From the NCBI RefSeq assembly GCF_012395815.1, contig NZ_JAAZQQ010000001.1, positions 806,001 through 870,000 on the forward strand: 64,000 bases of DNA, in the 5' to 3' direction. Every line of letters begins with the position of its first letter. Positions within the stretch are counted from its first letter, which is position 1. The translations under genes were made by a program, and so were the position numbers. Source of the DNA: Roseicyclus persicicus (lineage in GTDB: Bacteria > Pseudomonadota > Alphaproteobacteria > Rhodobacterales > Rhodobacteraceae). A model generated the notes under the pieces. The model saw only the letters and a program-made list of their open reading frames with translations. It did not search any database and was not told where the DNA came from. This document shows, one piece after another, positions 1 to 10,544 of the stretch.

Positions 1-943
1 CCATCTGCGCCAGCGTCAGCTGGCTGTGCGCCATCCACTGCAGCCAGGCGTGGTAGCGGATCTCGTCGGGCGGCACGCCGGCCACGGCGGTGGTGGGGTC
101 CTGCAACCGGGCGGGCCAGTCGGTCCAGAACGGCCCGTGGCGCTCGGACAGGGCCTGGTGCGCGGCGAAGCGGGTGAGGTCCGGGCCCTCCATGGCGACC
201 CAGAGGTCGAAGCCCGGACTGTCCGTCGCCCCGGCGTAGAGCGCCCGGAGCGCGGCGCGCTTGGCCGGGATCTCGGCGGCGTAATCCACCAGCGGCCCCG
301 CCGCCACGCCCGGCCCGGTGGCGATGTGGAGCGGGTTCAGCCGCCGGCGGTGCGACGGGGAATAGGGGCTGGCCCAGCCCGCCTCGGTCGGGAAACCGGC
401 GTGGATCGGGTTGATCCCGAGGAACCCCGCGCCGCTGGCCGCCAGCGCGACGCCGGTACGCCGCAGGTCGTCGTAGTCGCCGAAGCCGGGCCGGTCGGGG
501 CCTGCAAGACCCCAGAGCGGCGCGGTCATGCCCCAGCCGCGGGGCGGGAGCGGCAGGGCCGGGGGGGCGGTCAGGAGCGTCGTCTCCTGCCCGCCCGCGC
601 GCAGGACATGGAGGCCGAGGGGCAGGGCGGGCAGGTCGGGGCCGCGGCCCTCGGTTTCGCTGCCGTCCTCGCGCAGGAGCGCCCAGTCGCCCGGATCGGC
701 GGGCAGCCGCGTCGGCCGCCCCGGTGTCGTGACGATGTGGCGGGGCAGGGTGCGCGCCGCTTCCCCGGCCTGCAGCGCGGCGAGGCGGTCGGCGGCCTGC
801 GTCTCGGTGCCGGCGTCCACCCCCAGCGCCGCGATCAGCGCCAGCGCGGTGTCGCGCGAGGTCTCGCGCACCCCGCCCATCTGGTCGGTGTAGCGCGGCA
901 GGATGCCGAGGGCGGCGGCGAGCGCGCCGATCGGGTCGCTCAT
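1..943 (-). CDS. malQ: 4-alpha-glucanotransferase (amylomaltase, GH77), 5' part only
   Basis: First 314 codons of a cytoplasmic 4-alpha-glucanotransferase, which transfers maltosyl or longer segments between alpha-1,4-glucans and so recycles the short chains left by phosphorylase and debranching enzyme. The gene runs off the left edge, so the downstream catalytic Asp/Glu residues are not in view. Recognition rests on about residues 150-200, where GFGDYDDL is followed by GINPIHAGFP and SPYSPSHRRRLNPLHI, which are characteristic GH77 blocks. FAAHQAL and IRYHAWLQW follow further on. Its ATG overlaps the glgX stop as ATGA, so it is the last visible member of the glycogen operon. The family call is firm; chain-length specificity cannot be read from this. 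Confidence 0.9.
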   Translation of the reverse strand, partial: MSDPIGALAAALGILPRYTDQMGGVRETSRDTALALIAALGVDAGTETQAADRLAALQAGEAARTLPRHIVTTPGRPTRLPADPGDWALLREDGSETEGRGPDLPALPLGLHVLRAGGQETTLLTAPPALPLPPRGWGMTAPLWGLAGPDRPGFGDYDDLRRTGVALAASGAGFLGINPIHAGFPTEAGWASPYSPSHRRRLNPLHIATGPGVAAGPLVDYAAEIPAKRAALRALYAGATDSPGFDLWVAMEGPDLTRFAAHQALSERHGPFWTDWPARLQDPTTAVAGVPPDEIRYHAWLQWMAHSQLTLAQM

Positions 944-3021
944 GGGGCGGGCTCCAGCACGAAGGCGAGCACGGCCTCGGCCGGGCAGGCGACCGCGCCG
1001 GCGGCGGGGCGGTCGACCGCGGGGTCGGAGGCGCTGGTGTCGATACGGCAGACCCAGCGCCGCGCCTGCGGGCAGGCGGGCAGGGTCACGCGGACCTCGG
1101 GGCCGGCGTTGAACACGAGGAACAGCGCCGTCTCGAGCGCGGCATAGGCCGGCGTTCCCGCCGCCGTGCGCTTTTCCACGCACAGCACGCGGCGGCCGCC
1201 GTCCTGCCAGTCGGCCGGCGTCATCTCGGCCCCGTCCTCGCGCCACCAGAACAGGTCGGGCAGGCCGTCGACGGCGCGTTCGCGGGCGTGGAGGAACCGT
1301 TTCTGCCGCAGGATCGGGTGTGCCTTGCGGAAGGCGACCAGCGCCGCGACGAAGCCCGCCAGCCCCATGTCGGGGGCGTCCCAGCCGACCCAGCCGATCT
1401 CGTTGTCCTGGGCGTAGGCGTTGTTGTTGCCCGACTGGGTGTTGCCGATCTCGTCGCCCGCCAGCAGCATCGGCGTGCCCTGCGACAGGAGCAGCGTCGC
1501 CAGCATGTTGCGCACCCGCCGCGCGCGGGCCGCGCGGATCGCGGGGTCGGCGGTGGGGCCCTCGACGCCCATGTTGTCGGACACGTTCTCGCCGTGCCCG
1601 TCGCGGTTGCCCTCGCCGTTGGCCTCGTTGTGGCGGCGGGCGTAGCTGACCACGTCGGCCAGCGTGAAGCCGTCATGGGCGGTGACGAGGTTGACCGAGG
1701 ACGTCGCGGGCCGGCCCGAATGGTCGAACTGCCGCGCCGAGCCGGTCAGCCGGTCGGCGAGCCGCGGCGCCTGCCCCGCGTCGCCGCGCCAGAAGGCGCG
1801 CACCGTGTCGCGGTAGCGGTCGTTCCATTCCAGGAAGGGCGGCGGAAAGGCACCCAGCTGGTAGCCGCCCGGGCCCACGTCCCAGGGTTCGGCGATCAGC
1901 TTGACGCGGGTCAGGACCGGGTCCTGCCGGATCGCGTCGAAGAAGGACGCGCCGGGGTCGAAGCCCGTGGCCGTGCGCCCCAGCGTGGCGCAGAGGTCGA
2001 AGCGGAAGCCGTCGACATGCATCACCTCCACCCAGTAGCGCAGCGAATCCATGATCATCCGCAGCACCATGGGGTGATCCACGTTCACCGTGTTGCCGGT
2101 GCCGGTGTCGTTGACGTAGTGCCGCCGGTCCGGCGCGAGGCGGTAGTAGCTGGCGTTGTCGAGCCCGCGGAAGGCGAGCGTGGGGCCGCGTTCGTCGCCT
2201 TCGCAGGTGTGGTTGTAGACCACGTCGAGGATCACCTCGATGCCGGCGGCGTGCAGCCGCGCGACCATCTGCTGGAACTCCGAGATGTCGCCCGCCTGCA
2301 GGTAGCGCGGATCGGGGGCGAAGAAGCCGAGCGTCTGGTAGCCCCAGTAGTTGGTCAGCCCCTTGTCGTGCAGGAACTTGTCGTCGACGAAGGCCTGCAC
2401 CGGCAGAAGCTCCACCGCCGTCACGCCGAGGCGCGTCAGGTGCTCCAGCATCGGGTCCGAGGCAAGGCCGAGGAACTTGCCCCGCGGCGTGGCGGCGGGG
2501 TGCAGGCGCGTCAGGCCCTTGACGTGGGCCTCGTAGATCACGCTGTCCTCGACCGGGGTCTCGGGCGGGCGGTCGGCGCCCCAGGAAAAGGCCGGGTCGA
2601 CCACCGCCGCGCGCGGCACGTAGGGCGCGCTGTCGGCGGTGGAAAAGCTCAGGTCGCCGCGCGCGGGGTCGTAGCCGTAGAGCGCGTCGTGCCAGACCGG
2701 GTGGCCGGTCAGCGCCCGGGCGTAGGGATCGACCAGCAGCTTGTTGGGGTTGAAGCGGTGCCCCTCGTGGGGCGCATAGGGCCCGTGCGCGCGGTAGCCG
2801 TAGTGCTGGCCGGGCCGGAGCCCCGCGATGTAGCCGTGCCAGACGTCGCCGTCGCGCTCGGGCAGGTCGAGGCGCTGGACCTCGCGGCCGTCCTCGCCGA
2901 ACAGGCACAGCACCATGCGCGTGGCATGGGCCGAGAACACGGCGAAGTTCACGCCCTCGCCGTCGAACGTGGCCCCGAGCGGCGCGGCGCGCCCGGCGGA
3001 AATCGCGTGTCTCGTGGTCAT
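940..3021 (-). CDS. glgX: glycogen debranching enzyme GlgX (GH13)
   Basis: Isoamylase-type debranching enzyme of 693 aa that hydrolyses alpha-1,6 branches of glycogen limit dextrin in the cytoplasm. An N-terminal CBM48-like domain (about residues 12-100) precedes a GH13 barrel. Visible motifs are DVVYNH (266-271), GFRFD with nucleophile Asp342, IAEPW with acid/base Glu378, and TAHDG with the His449-Asp450 pair. The length matches GlgX. The start ATG shares one base with the glgA stop (TGATG), and the stop overlaps the malQ start, so translation is coupled in both directions. Its place after glgP, glgB, glgC and glgA fits release of linear chains for MalQ and GlgP. Confidence 0.96.
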   Translation of the reverse strand: MTTRHAISAGRAAPLGATFDGEGVNFAVFSAHATRMVLCLFGEDGREVQRLDLPERDGDVWHGYIAGLRPGQHYGYRAHGPYAPHEGHRFNPNKLLVDPYARALTGHPVWHDALYGYDPARGDLSFSTADSAPYVPRAAVVDPAFSWGADRPPETPVEDSVIYEAHVKGLTRLHPAATPRGKFLGLASDPMLEHLTRLGVTAVELLPVQAFVDDKFLHDKGLTNYWGYQTLGFFAPDPRYLQAGDISEFQQMVARLHAAGIEVILDVVYNHTCEGDERGPTLAFRGLDNASYYRLAPDRRHYVNDTGTGNTVNVDHPMVLRMIMDSLRYWVEVMHVDGFRFDLCATLGRTATGFDPGASFFDAIRQDPVLTRVKLIAEPWDVGPGGYQLGAFPPPFLEWNDRYRDTVRAFWRGDAGQAPRLADRLTGSARQFDHSGRPATSSVNLVTAHDGFTLADVVSYARRHNEANGEGNRDGHGENVSDNMGVEGPTADPAIRAARARRVRNMLATLLLSQGTPMLLAGDEIGNTQSGNNNAYAQDNEIGWVGWDAPDMGLAGFVAALVAFRKAHPILRQKRFLHARERAVDGLPDLFWWREDGAEMTPADWQDGGRRVLCVEKRTAAGTPAYAALETALFLVFNAGPEVRVTLPACPQARRWVCRIDTSASDPAVDRPAAGAVACPAEAVLAFVLEPAP

Positions 3022-4430
3022 CAGGTCCGGATCAGGCCGTCATAGAGTGCGGCGTACTCGGCCGCCGACTGGTCCCAGCCGACCGGGTGGCGCATCGCGT
3101 TGCGCTGCATCCTGAGCCACAGATCGGGCTGCCTGTAAAGCGCGCAGAGCCGGTCGAAGGCGCGGCTGAGGGCGGCGGCGCTGACCGGGTGGAACTGGAC
3201 CCCGGTGGCGACGCCGGCGCGCAGGCCCGCGGGCGAGGCATCGATCACGGTATCGGCCAGCCCGCCGGTGTAGGCCACCAGCGGCAGGGTGCCGAAGCGC
3301 AGGCCGTAAAGCTGGGTCAGGCCGCAGGGCTCGAAGCGCGAGGGCACGAGGATGGCGTCGCCGCCCTCGATCAGCAGGCGGGCCAGCGCCTCGTCGTAGC
3401 CGAAGGTGACGGCCACGCCCGGGTGCCGGGCGGCGGCAGTGCGGAAGGCGGCCTCCAGTCCCGGCTCGCCCGAGCCCAGCAGCGCCAGCTGCCCGCCCTC
3501 GTCCAGAAGCCGCGGCAGCGCCTCGAGCAGCAGGTCGAGCCCCTTCTGGTGCGTCAGCCGCGAGACCACGACGCAGAGCGGCCCGTCCGCCGCGGGCAGG
3601 CCCATGGCGGCGCGCAGCCGCGCGGTGTAGCGGCGCTTGCCCGCGGGGGTCTTGTAGGACGGCGTCCAGGCGTCGAGGTCGACGCCGTTCAGGATGCCCG
3701 ACAGCACGTCCTGCCGGGCGCGCAGCACGCCCTCCATGCCCATGCCGAACTCGGGCGTCAGGAGCTCGTCGGCATAGGTCGGGCTGACGGTGGTGATCCG
3801 GTCGGCGGCGACGAGGCCCGCCTTGAGCGCGCTGATGTTGCCCCAGTATTCAAAGCCGCCGGGGGTCATCCCGTCGGGCGGCAGGCGCAGGCGGGCCAGC
3901 CGGTCGCCGGGGGCGAGGCCCTGGAAGGCGATGTTGTGGATCGTCAGCACGCTGCCGACCGGCGCCTGCGGATGCCGGTCGCGCAGGTACCAGGGCGCGA
4001 GGCCCGCCTGCCAGTCGTGGCAGTGCAGCACCTGCGGCTGCCAGTCCGTCAGCGCGCCCCCCGCGATTTCGGCCGCGACCCAGCCGAGCGCCGCGAAGCG
4101 TTCGGGGTTGTCGGGCCAGTCGCGGCCGTCGGGGCCGTTGTAGGGCGCCCCCTCCCGCCCGAAGAGGTGGGGGGCGTCGAGGACGAGGAGGTCGAGGCCG
4201 CCGGCCCGGGCCGCGATCACCCGGGCCGGGCCGCCGAACAGGTCGGGGTCCTCCAGCACGGCCTTTCCCCTGCCCACCGCGGCCATCACCCTGGGATAGC
4301 CGGGCAGGAGGGTGCGCATCTCGACCCCAAGGGGCGCCAGCGCGCCGGGCAGGGCGCCCGCCACGTCGGCCAGCCCCCCGGTCTTGACCAGCGGCGCGCA
4401 TTCGGAGGTGACGGAAAGGACCCGGATCAT
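3021..4430 (-). CDS. glgA: glycogen synthase (ADP-glucose)
   Basis: GT5 glycogen synthase, 469 aa, which adds glucose from ADP-glucose to the non-reducing ends of alpha-1,4-glucan. The start is set at [10 protein letters not shown] because this ATG overlaps the glgC stop as ATGA, and because the [13 protein letters not shown] donor-binding loop (Lys16) then sits at its usual N-terminal position. Other visible landmarks are the [13 protein letters not shown] segment, [11 protein letters not shown], and the C-terminal [14 protein letters not shown] motif, whose Glu is catalytic in the family. A longer in-frame start exists upstream inside glgC but would add an unrelated 24-residue tail. Confidence 0.96.
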   Translation of the reverse strand: MIRVLSVTSECAPLVKTGGLADVAGALPGALAPLGVEMRTLLPGYPRVMAAVGRGKAVLEDPDLFGGPARVIAARAGGLDLLVLDAPHLFGREGAPYNGPDGRDWPDNPERFAALGWVAAEIAGGALTDWQPQVLHCHDWQAGLAPWYLRDRHPQAPVGSVLTIHNIAFQGLAPGDRLARLRLPPDGMTPGGFEYWGNISALKAGLVAADRITTVSPTYADELLTPEFGMGMEGVLRARQDVLSGILNGVDLDAWTPSYKTPAGKRRYTARLRAAMGLPAADGPLCVVVSRLTHQKGLDLLLEALPRLLDEGGQLALLGSGEPGLEAAFRTAAARHPGVAVTFGYDEALARLLIEGGDAILVPSRFEPCGLTQLYGLRFGTLPLVAYTGGLADTVIDASPAGLRAGVATGVQFHPVSAAALSRAFDRLCALYRQPDLWLRMQRNAMRHPVGWDQSAAEYAALYDGLIRT

Positions 4431-5692
4431 TTCGCGGCCAGCCATGCCTCCACCATCGGTGCGGTGATCAGCGTCACGCCGCCCGGCGTGACGTGGAACC
4501 ACTTGCCGTCCTCTTCCGGGTTCTCGCCCACCACCAGCCCCTCGGGGATGCGGACGCCGCGGTCGATGACCACGTTCTTCAGCCGGGCGTGGCGTTCCAC
4601 CACCACGTCGGGCAGCACCACGGCGCGGACCAGTTGCGAGTAGGAATTGGTGTGGACGCGGGTGAACAGGAGCGATTCCCGCACCTCGGTGCCCGAGATG
4701 ATGCAGCCCCCCGACACCATCGAGGACACCGCGCTGCCGCGGCGGTCGGCCTCGTCATGGACGAATTTCGCGGGGGGGACGCTTTCGGAATAGGTCCAGA
4801 TCGGCCAGTTGGTGTCCCACAGGTCCAGCTCGGGCGTGAAGCTGGTGAGGTCGATGTTGGCCTTCCAGTAGGCGTCGACCGTGCCCACGTCGCGCCAGTA
4901 GGCCGGCGCCTCGGCGGAATGGCGGACGCAGGACGCCTCGAAGCGGTGCGCCATCGCCTTGCCGCCGGCCACGATCTGCGGGATCAGGTCGCCGCCGAAG
5001 TCGTGTTTCGAGGTCGGGTCCTCGGCGTCGCGCGCCAGCAGGTCGCGCAGGAACGGCCAGTTGAACACGTAGATGCCCATGGAGGCGAGCGTCACATCCG
5101 GGTTCTCGGGCGTGCCGGGCGGGTTCTTGGGCTTTTCGAGGAAGCTGGTGATGCGGTCGTTCGCGTCGATCGCCATGACGCCGAAGGCATGAGCCTCGGA
5201 CCGGGGCACCGTCAGGCAGCCCACGGTGACGTCGGCGCCGCTGTCGACGTGCTGGCGCAACATGACCTCGTAATCCATCTTGTAGATGTGGTCGCCCGCC
5301 AGGATGACGACGTAATCGACGTCGTAGCTGTCGACGATGTCGATGTTCTGGAACACCGCGTCGGCGGTGCCCTGGTACCAGTGCACCTCGTCCACGCGCT
5401 GGGACGCCGGCAGGATGTCGAGGTATTCGTTGCGTTCGGCGCGGAAGAAGTTCCAGCCGCGCTGGCAGTGGCGGATCAGGCTGTGGGCCTTGTACTGCGT
5501 GGCGATCGCCATCTTGCGGATGCCCGAGTTCAGCGCGTTGGACAGCGCGAAGTCGATGATCCGGCTCTTACCGCCGAAATAGACGGCGGGTTTCGCCCGC
5601 TTGTCGGTCAGCTGCATCAGGCGGCTGCCGCGCCCGCCCGCCAGCACGAAGGCCATCGAGCGTGCGACAAGCCTCTGGGATGGTCCAGCCAT
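4427..5692 (-). CDS. glgC: glucose-1-phosphate adenylyltransferase (ADP-glucose pyrophosphorylase)
   Basis: Makes ADP-glucose from glucose-1-phosphate and ATP, the committed and allosterically controlled step of bacterial glycogen synthesis. The 421 aa product has the nucleotidyltransferase signature GGRGSRL (19-25), KPAVYFGGK, the [10 protein letters not shown] metal/substrate segment, FLEKP, and a C-terminal left-handed beta-helix-like portion. The start is placed at MAGPSQRL, which has a GGAGG ribosome site about 10 bases upstream; a start 12 codons earlier lacks one. It lies 45 bases after glgB and overlaps glgA by ATGA. The effector profile cannot be told from sequence alone. Confidence 0.97.
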   Translation of the reverse strand: MAGPSQRLVARSMAFVLAGGRGSRLMQLTDKRAKPAVYFGGKSRIIDFALSNALNSGIRKMAIATQYKAHSLIRHCQRGWNFFRAERNEYLDILPASQRVDEVHWYQGTADAVFQNIDIVDSYDVDYVVILAGDHIYKMDYEVMLRQHVDSGADVTVGCLTVPRSEAHAFGVMAIDANDRITSFLEKPKNPPGTPENPDVTLASMGIYVFNWPFLRDLLARDAEDPTSKHDFGGDLIPQIVAGGKAMAHRFEASCVRHSAEAPAYWRDVGTVDAYWKANIDLTSFTPELDLWDTNWPIWTYSESVPPAKFVHDEADRRGSAVSSMVSGGCIISGTEVRESLLFTRVHTNSYSQLVRAVVLPDVVVERHARLKNVVIDRGVRIPEGLVVGENPEEDGKWFHVTPGGVTLITAPMVEAWLAAK

Positions 5693-5737
5693 GGTCGTTC
5701 GTCCTCCCTCTTTTGCGCCGCTCCCCACGGCGCGGTG

Positions 5738-7942
5738 TCAGTCCCCCGGTGCCAGGAACAGCGTCGTGAGCGGGGGCAGGTAGATCTCGGCATGGGCGGG
5801 CTGGCCGTGGCTGGCCCCGTCGCGCGCGGCGACCTCGCCCATGTTGCCGCGGTTGCCGCCGCCGTACAGCGCGGCGTCGGTGTTCAGGATCTCGCGCCAG
5901 GGCCCCGCGTGGGGCAGGCCGAGGCGGTAGCCCTTGCGCTCCACCGGGGTGAAGTTGGTCACCATTACCACGGGCGTGTCGCCGGGGCCCCCGCGCCGGA
6001 TCCAGGCGATCACCGACTGGTCGGCGTCGCCGCCCTGCAGCCACTGGAACCCGTCGGCCTCGCAGTCCTTGACGTGTAGCGCGGGCAGGCCGCGGTAGAG
6101 CGTGTTGAGGTCGCGCACCAGCCGCTGCAGGCCGGCGTGGCCCGGGTCGGCCAGGTGGTGCCAGCCGATCTGGGCGTCGTGGTTCCATTCGGCCTGCTGC
6201 CCGAACTCCTGCCCCATGAACAGGAGCTTCTTGCCCGGATGGCCCCACATGAAGCCGTAGTAGGCGCGCAGGTTGGCCAGCTTGGCCGCGTGGTCGCCCG
6301 GCATCCGGGTGTACATCGAGCCCTTGCCGTGCACGACCTCGTCATGGCTGATCGGCAGGACGAAGTTCTCGGAAAAGGCGTAGTGCAGGCCGAAGGTCAC
6401 CTTGTCGTGGTGGTAGCGGCGGTACACGGGATCCTCGGCCATGTAGCGCAGCGTGTCGTTCATCCAGCCCATGTTCCACTTGAACCCGAAGCCGAGGCCG
6501 CCCGCGTCGACCGGCGCGGAAACCTTGGGGAAGGAGGTGCTTTCCTCGGCCACGGTCATGATGCCCGGGTGCGCGCCGTAGGCGGCGACGTTCATTTCCT
6601 GCAGGAAGGCGATGGCCTCGAGGTTCTCGTTGCCGCCGTGGATGTTCGGCACCCAGTCGCCCGGGGCGCGGGAATAGTCGCGGTAGAGCATCGAGGCCAC
6701 CGCATCCACGCGCAGCCCGTCGATGTGGTATTCCTCCAGCCAATACAGGGCGTTGGCGATCAGGTAGTTCTTCACCTCGCGGCGGCCGTAGTTGTAGATC
6801 AGCGTGTTCCAGTCGCGGTGGAACCCTTCCTTGGGGTCGGCGTGCTCGTAGAGCGCGGTGCCGTCGAAGCGGCCGAGGCCGTGGGCGTCGGTCGGGAAAT
6901 GGCCCGGCACCCAGTCGAGGATCACGCCGAGGCCCGCGCTGTGGGCGGCATCGACGAAGTCGCGGAACTCGTGCGGGGGGCCGAAGCGGATGGTTGGGGC
7001 GTAAAGCCCGATGGGCTGGTAGCCCCAGGACCCGTCGAAGGGGTATTCGCTGACCGGCAGCAGCTCGAGGTGGGTGAACCCCATCTCGGCGGCGTAGCCC
7101 ACCAGCTCCTCGGCGGCCTCGCGGTAGGAGATCGGGCGCCCGCCGTCCTTGCGCCGCCACGACCCCAGCTGCACCTCGTAGATCGAGATCGGCGCGGTGC
7201 GCGCGTTGGCGGCCGCGCGGGTGACCATCCAGCCTGCGTCGCGCCAGCCGTAGCCGGTGATGTCGCGCACCACCGAGGCGGTCTGCGGCGGGTGCTGCGA
7301 GCCGAAGCCGACCGGGTCGGCCTTGAGCGGCAGGTGCTGCCCCTCGGGGCCGAGGATCTCGTACTTGTAGACCGTCCCTTCGCCGAGGCCGGGCAGGAAG
7401 ATTTCCCACACGCCGGTCGCGCCGCGCTTGCGCATCACGTGGCGGCGCCCGTCCCAGCCGTTGAAGTCGCCCACCACCGACACCCGCCGCGCGTTGGGCG
7501 CCCAGACCGCGACATGGGTGCCGCGGCTGCCCTCGTGGTCGATGACATGGGCACCGAGCGCGTGCCACAGCGCGTGGTGGGTGCCCTCGCCGATCAGGTA
7601 TTCGTCGATCTCGCCCAGCACCGGGCCGAAGCGGTAGGCGTCCTCCGTCTCCCAGCTGGCGCCGTCCGCGGCGGTGCCGCGCAAGCGGTAGGGACCGTCG
7701 CCCGGCACAGGGCCGGCGAAGAGGCCGGGGGCGTCCGGCATGGGGGACAGGGCCACGGTCTCGCCGCCGACGAGCGCCGCCATCGCGGCCGCGCCGGGGT
7801 CGAAGGCGACGACCCAGCGCGCCCCCCCGATGCGGTGCGGCCCGAGCACGGCGAAGGGGTCGGTGCAGCGGCCCGACAGGATGGCGGCCGCGATCTCCCC
7901 GGGGAGGTGATCGGCCAGCGCGCTGTCGGGTCCGGTCGTCAT
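5738..7942 (-). CDS. glgB: 1,4-alpha-glucan branching enzyme
   Basis: Branching enzyme of 734 aa, the usual GlgB length, which cuts alpha-1,4 chains and re-attaches them as alpha-1,6 branches. The long N-terminus contains two beta-sandwich regions (roughly residues 25-110 and a CBM48 near 140-225), followed by the GH13 barrel. [15 protein letters not shown] with nucleophile Asp413, TVAEEST with Glu466, and ISHDEVVHG are all present, so the catalytic set is complete. It lies 31 bases downstream of glgP and 45 bases upstream of glgC in the same direction. Confidence 0.97.
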   Translation of the reverse strand: MTTGPDSALADHLPGEIAAAILSGRCTDPFAVLGPHRIGGARWVVAFDPGAAAMAALVGGETVALSPMPDAPGLFAGPVPGDGPYRLRGTAADGASWETEDAYRFGPVLGEIDEYLIGEGTHHALWHALGAHVIDHEGSRGTHVAVWAPNARRVSVVGDFNGWDGRRHVMRKRGATGVWEIFLPGLGEGTVYKYEILGPEGQHLPLKADPVGFGSQHPPQTASVVRDITGYGWRDAGWMVTRAAANARTAPISIYEVQLGSWRRKDGGRPISYREAAEELVGYAAEMGFTHLELLPVSEYPFDGSWGYQPIGLYAPTIRFGPPHEFRDFVDAAHSAGLGVILDWVPGHFPTDAHGLGRFDGTALYEHADPKEGFHRDWNTLIYNYGRREVKNYLIANALYWLEEYHIDGLRVDAVASMLYRDYSRAPGDWVPNIHGGNENLEAIAFLQEMNVAAYGAHPGIMTVAEESTSFPKVSAPVDAGGLGFGFKWNMGWMNDTLRYMAEDPVYRRYHHDKVTFGLHYAFSENFVLPISHDEVVHGKGSMYTRMPGDHAAKLANLRAYYGFMWGHPGKKLLFMGQEFGQQAEWNHDAQIGWHHLADPGHAGLQRLVRDLNTLYRGLPALHVKDCEADGFQWLQGGDADQSVIAWIRRGGPGDTPVVMVTNFTPVERKGYRLGLPHAGPWREILNTDAALYGGGNRGNMGEVAARDGASHGQPAHAEIYLPPLTTLFLAPGD

Positions 7943-7973
7943 GCCCCCGACGCTACAGGAGCCCCGGGACAGG

Positions 7974-10370
7974 TCAAGCGCGCGGCCCCAGCGACGCGGC
8001 GCCCCAGATCTCGGCCATGTAGCCGCGGATCGTCCTGTCCGACGAGAACCAGCCCGACCGCGCGGTGTTCAGCGCCGCCATCCGCGTCCAGTGGGCCGCG
8101 TCGCGGTAGGCCGCGTCGACCTCGCGCTGGGCGCGCCAGTAGTCGGCGAAATCCGAGCAGACGAGGAAATAGTCGGGCCCGCGCAGGTTGCCGGTGATGT
8201 CGTGGTAGCGCGTCGGGTCGCCGGGCGAGACCGCGCCGTCGTGGATCGCGGCCAGGGCCGCGGCCAGCCGCGGGTCGGCGGCGATGGCCTGGCCGGCGTG
8301 CCCCTCGACCGCGCGGCGGGCGACGACCTCCTCGGCGGTCATGCCGAAGAGGAAGAAGTTCTCGGCCCCGACGTGGTCGCGGATCTCGACGTTGGCGCCA
8401 TCCAGCGTGCCGACCGTCAGCGCGCCGTTCAGGGCGAATTTCATGTTGCCGGTGCCCGACGCCTCCTTGCCGGCGGTCGAGATCTGTTCCGACAGGTCGG
8501 CGGCCGGGATCAGCCGCTCGGCCAGGGTGACGTTGTAGTTGGGCAGGAAGATCACCTTGAGGTACCGGCTGGTCACCGGGTCGGCGTTCAGCACGGCGGC
8601 GACGTCGTTGACCAGGCGGATGATCTTCTTGGCGAAGACGTAGCCCGGCGCCGCCTTGCCCGCGAAGATCTTGATCCGCGGCGTCCAGCCCGCGTCGGGG
8701 TTGGCGCGGATCGCCTGCCACAGCGCCACCGCCTCGAGGATGTTGAGGTGCTGGCGCTTGTATTCGTGGATGCGCTTGATCTGGACGTCGAACATCGCGT
8801 CGGGGTCGACGGACAGGCCGTGGGTCGCCCCGATCCAGTCCGCCAGGTCGGCCTTGTTGGCGCGCTTGGCGCCCGCGATGGCCTGCTGCAGCCCCGCGTC
8901 GCCCAGGTGCGGCTCCAGCTCGGCGAGCCGCTCCAGATCGCCGATCCAGCCTTCGCCGATGGTGCCGGTGATGATCCCGGCCAGCCGCGGGTTGCAGGCG
9001 TGCAGCCAGCGCCGGGGCGTCACGCCGTTGGTCTGGTTGACGATCCGGCCGGGGTGCAGGGCGTGCAGGTCGGCGAACACCGTCTGCTTCATCAGCCCGG
9101 TGTGCAGCGCCGAGACGCCGTTGACGCGGTTCGCCATGATGAAGCTGAGGGCGCCCATGTTCACCTCGCCATCGGCCACGGCATGGGTGGCGCGGGCGGG
9201 GAAGCGGGCGGCGTGGTCGGCGTCGATGCGCTCGATCAGCATCATGTGGCGCGGCAACAGGCGGGCCATCAGCGGCACCGGCCATTTTTCCAGCGCCTCG
9301 GGCAGCAGCGTGTGGTTGGTGTAGTTCAGCGTGCGCCGGGCGATGTCGACGGCCTCGTCGAAGGGCAGGCCGCGGGTGTCGTGCAGCAGCCGCACCAGTT
9401 CCGGCCCCGCGATGGCGGGGTGGGTGTCGTTCAGCTGGATCGCCACCTTTTCGGGCAGGAGCCGGATGTCGCCGTGTTCGCTGTCGAAGCGGCGCAGGAT
9501 GTCGTGCAGGCTGGCGGCGGTGAAGAAGTATTCCTGCTTCAGCCGCAGCTCCTTGCCGGCCTCGGTGGTGTCGTCGGGGTAGAGGACGCGGCTGATCGCG
9601 CGGGCCAGCATCTCGGGCACCGCCGCGCCGACGTGGTCGCCGTGGTTGAAGCGGGCAAGGTCCAGCGGGTCGATCGCGCGCGCGGCCCAGAGCCGCAGTG
9701 TGTTGGTCCAGCGCGCCTCCCAGCCGACGACGGGGGTGTCGTAGGCCTCGGCCAGCACCGCCTCGGCGGGGGTCCAGACCATGCGGCCGTCCTGCTCGGC
9801 GACATGGCCGCCGAAGCCGATGGAATAGGCCGCCTCGGGGCGCTCGAATTCCCAGACATGGCGCTGCTGCAGCCAGGTCTCGGGCGCCTCGACCTGCCGC
9901 CCGTTGTCGAAGCTCTGGCGGAACAGGCCGTGCTCGTAGCGGATGCCGTAACCCATGGCCGGGCAGGCCAGCGTCGAGAGCGATTCGAGGAAACAGGCCG
10001 CGAGCCGCCCGAGGCCGCCGTTGCCCAGCGCCGCGTCGGGTTCGTCGTGCAGCACCGCGTCGAAGTCGAGGCCCAGCCCCTCGACCGCCGCCTTGGCCTC
10101 GCCGTCCAGCCGCAGGTTGACCAGCGCGTCGCCGAGCAGCCGGCCGATCAGGAATTCCATCGACAGGTAGTAGACCCGCTTGGCGCCGGCCTCGTAGCTG
10201 GCGCGGGTCGAGGCGAACCAGCTGTCCACGATCCGGTCGCGCACCGCGAAGGACAGGGCCAGCCGCCAGTCGTGCAGCGTCGCGTGGGCCGCGTCCTTGC
10301 CGATGGTGTAGGTCAGGTGATGCAGGATGCCGTCCTGCAGGCCCGGGGTGCGGGCGTCCTGGTAGGTCAT
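7974..10370 (-). CDS. glgP: glycogen/starch/alpha-glucan phosphorylase
   Basis: GT35 phosphorylase, 798 aa, which releases glucose-1-phosphate from alpha-1,4-glucan with phosphate and pyridoxal phosphate. The PLP lysine is Lys644 in [28 protein letters not shown] and [15 protein letters not shown] are further family blocks. It is the first gene of the minus-strand glycogen run, so the region 10371-10544 carries its promoter. That region holds two LacI-like palindromes shared with the divergent amylosucrase gene. A separate MalQ downstream suggests combined glycogen and maltodextrin use. Confidence 0.97.
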   Translation of the reverse strand: MTYQDARTPGLQDGILHHLTYTIGKDAAHATLHDWRLALSFAVRDRIVDSWFASTRASYEAGAKRVYYLSMEFLIGRLLGDALVNLRLDGEAKAAVEGLGLDFDAVLHDEPDAALGNGGLGRLAACFLESLSTLACPAMGYGIRYEHGLFRQSFDNGRQVEAPETWLQQRHVWEFERPEAAYSIGFGGHVAEQDGRMVWTPAEAVLAEAYDTPVVGWEARWTNTLRLWAARAIDPLDLARFNHGDHVGAAVPEMLARAISRVLYPDDTTEAGKELRLKQEYFFTAASLHDILRRFDSEHGDIRLLPEKVAIQLNDTHPAIAGPELVRLLHDTRGLPFDEAVDIARRTLNYTNHTLLPEALEKWPVPLMARLLPRHMMLIERIDADHAARFPARATHAVADGEVNMGALSFIMANRVNGVSALHTGLMKQTVFADLHALHPGRIVNQTNGVTPRRWLHACNPRLAGIITGTIGEGWIGDLERLAELEPHLGDAGLQQAIAGAKRANKADLADWIGATHGLSVDPDAMFDVQIKRIHEYKRQHLNILEAVALWQAIRANPDAGWTPRIKIFAGKAAPGYVFAKKIIRLVNDVAAVLNADPVTSRYLKVIFLPNYNVTLAERLIPAADLSEQISTAGKEASGTGNMKFALNGALTVGTLDGANVEIRDHVGAENFFLFGMTAEEVVARRAVEGHAGQAIAADPRLAAALAAIHDGAVSPGDPTRYHDITGNLRGPDYFLVCSDFADYWRAQREVDAAYRDAAHWTRMAALNTARSGWFSSDRTIRGYMAEIWGAASLGPRA

Positions 10371-10395
10371 GTGCCTGCCTCGATGACTGGAGCGC

Positions 10396-10407
10396 GTTAG
10401 CGCTAAC
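10396..10407. promoter_or_regulatory. LacI-family operator-like palindrome 1
   Basis: GTTAGCGCTAAC is a perfect 12-base palindrome 26 bases upstream of the glgP start, in the divergent gap between glgP and amylosucrase. Its central AGCGCT is typical of LacI/GalR-family operators. No LacI-type gene is present in the window, so the regulator would be encoded elsewhere. Confidence 0.6.
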
Positions 10408-10429
10408 TACTCCTGTGACCCCGAAAGTG

Positions 10430-10439
10430 AAAGCGCTTT
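10430..10439. promoter_or_regulatory. LacI-family operator-like palindrome 2
   Basis: AAAGCGCTTT is a perfect 10-base palindrome within TGAAAGCGCTTTGG. It is the same operator type as the copy at 10396, with centres 33 bases apart (about three helical turns). The position between glgP and amylosucrase suggests joint repression of glycogen metabolism and sucrose use. Confidence 0.6.
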
Positions 10440-10544
10440 GGGAACCCTCTGGCACATCCGTGTCGACCGGGCCGAGAATGTCGCCCGGGCGCCCGGCGTC
10501 AAGGCCCTTGCATCCCCCGGGCGGGCGGGATTGTTCTGTCCGGC

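Noticed and set aside
1288-3045. A 585-codon open frame opposite glgX
   Set aside because: It mirrors glgX codons and shows no family features; glgX has all its catalytic residues.
3021-4502. Longer glgA starting at 4502
   Set aside because: The added 24 residues lie within glgC coding sequence and displace the KTGGL loop; the ATGA overlap start at 4430 is better.
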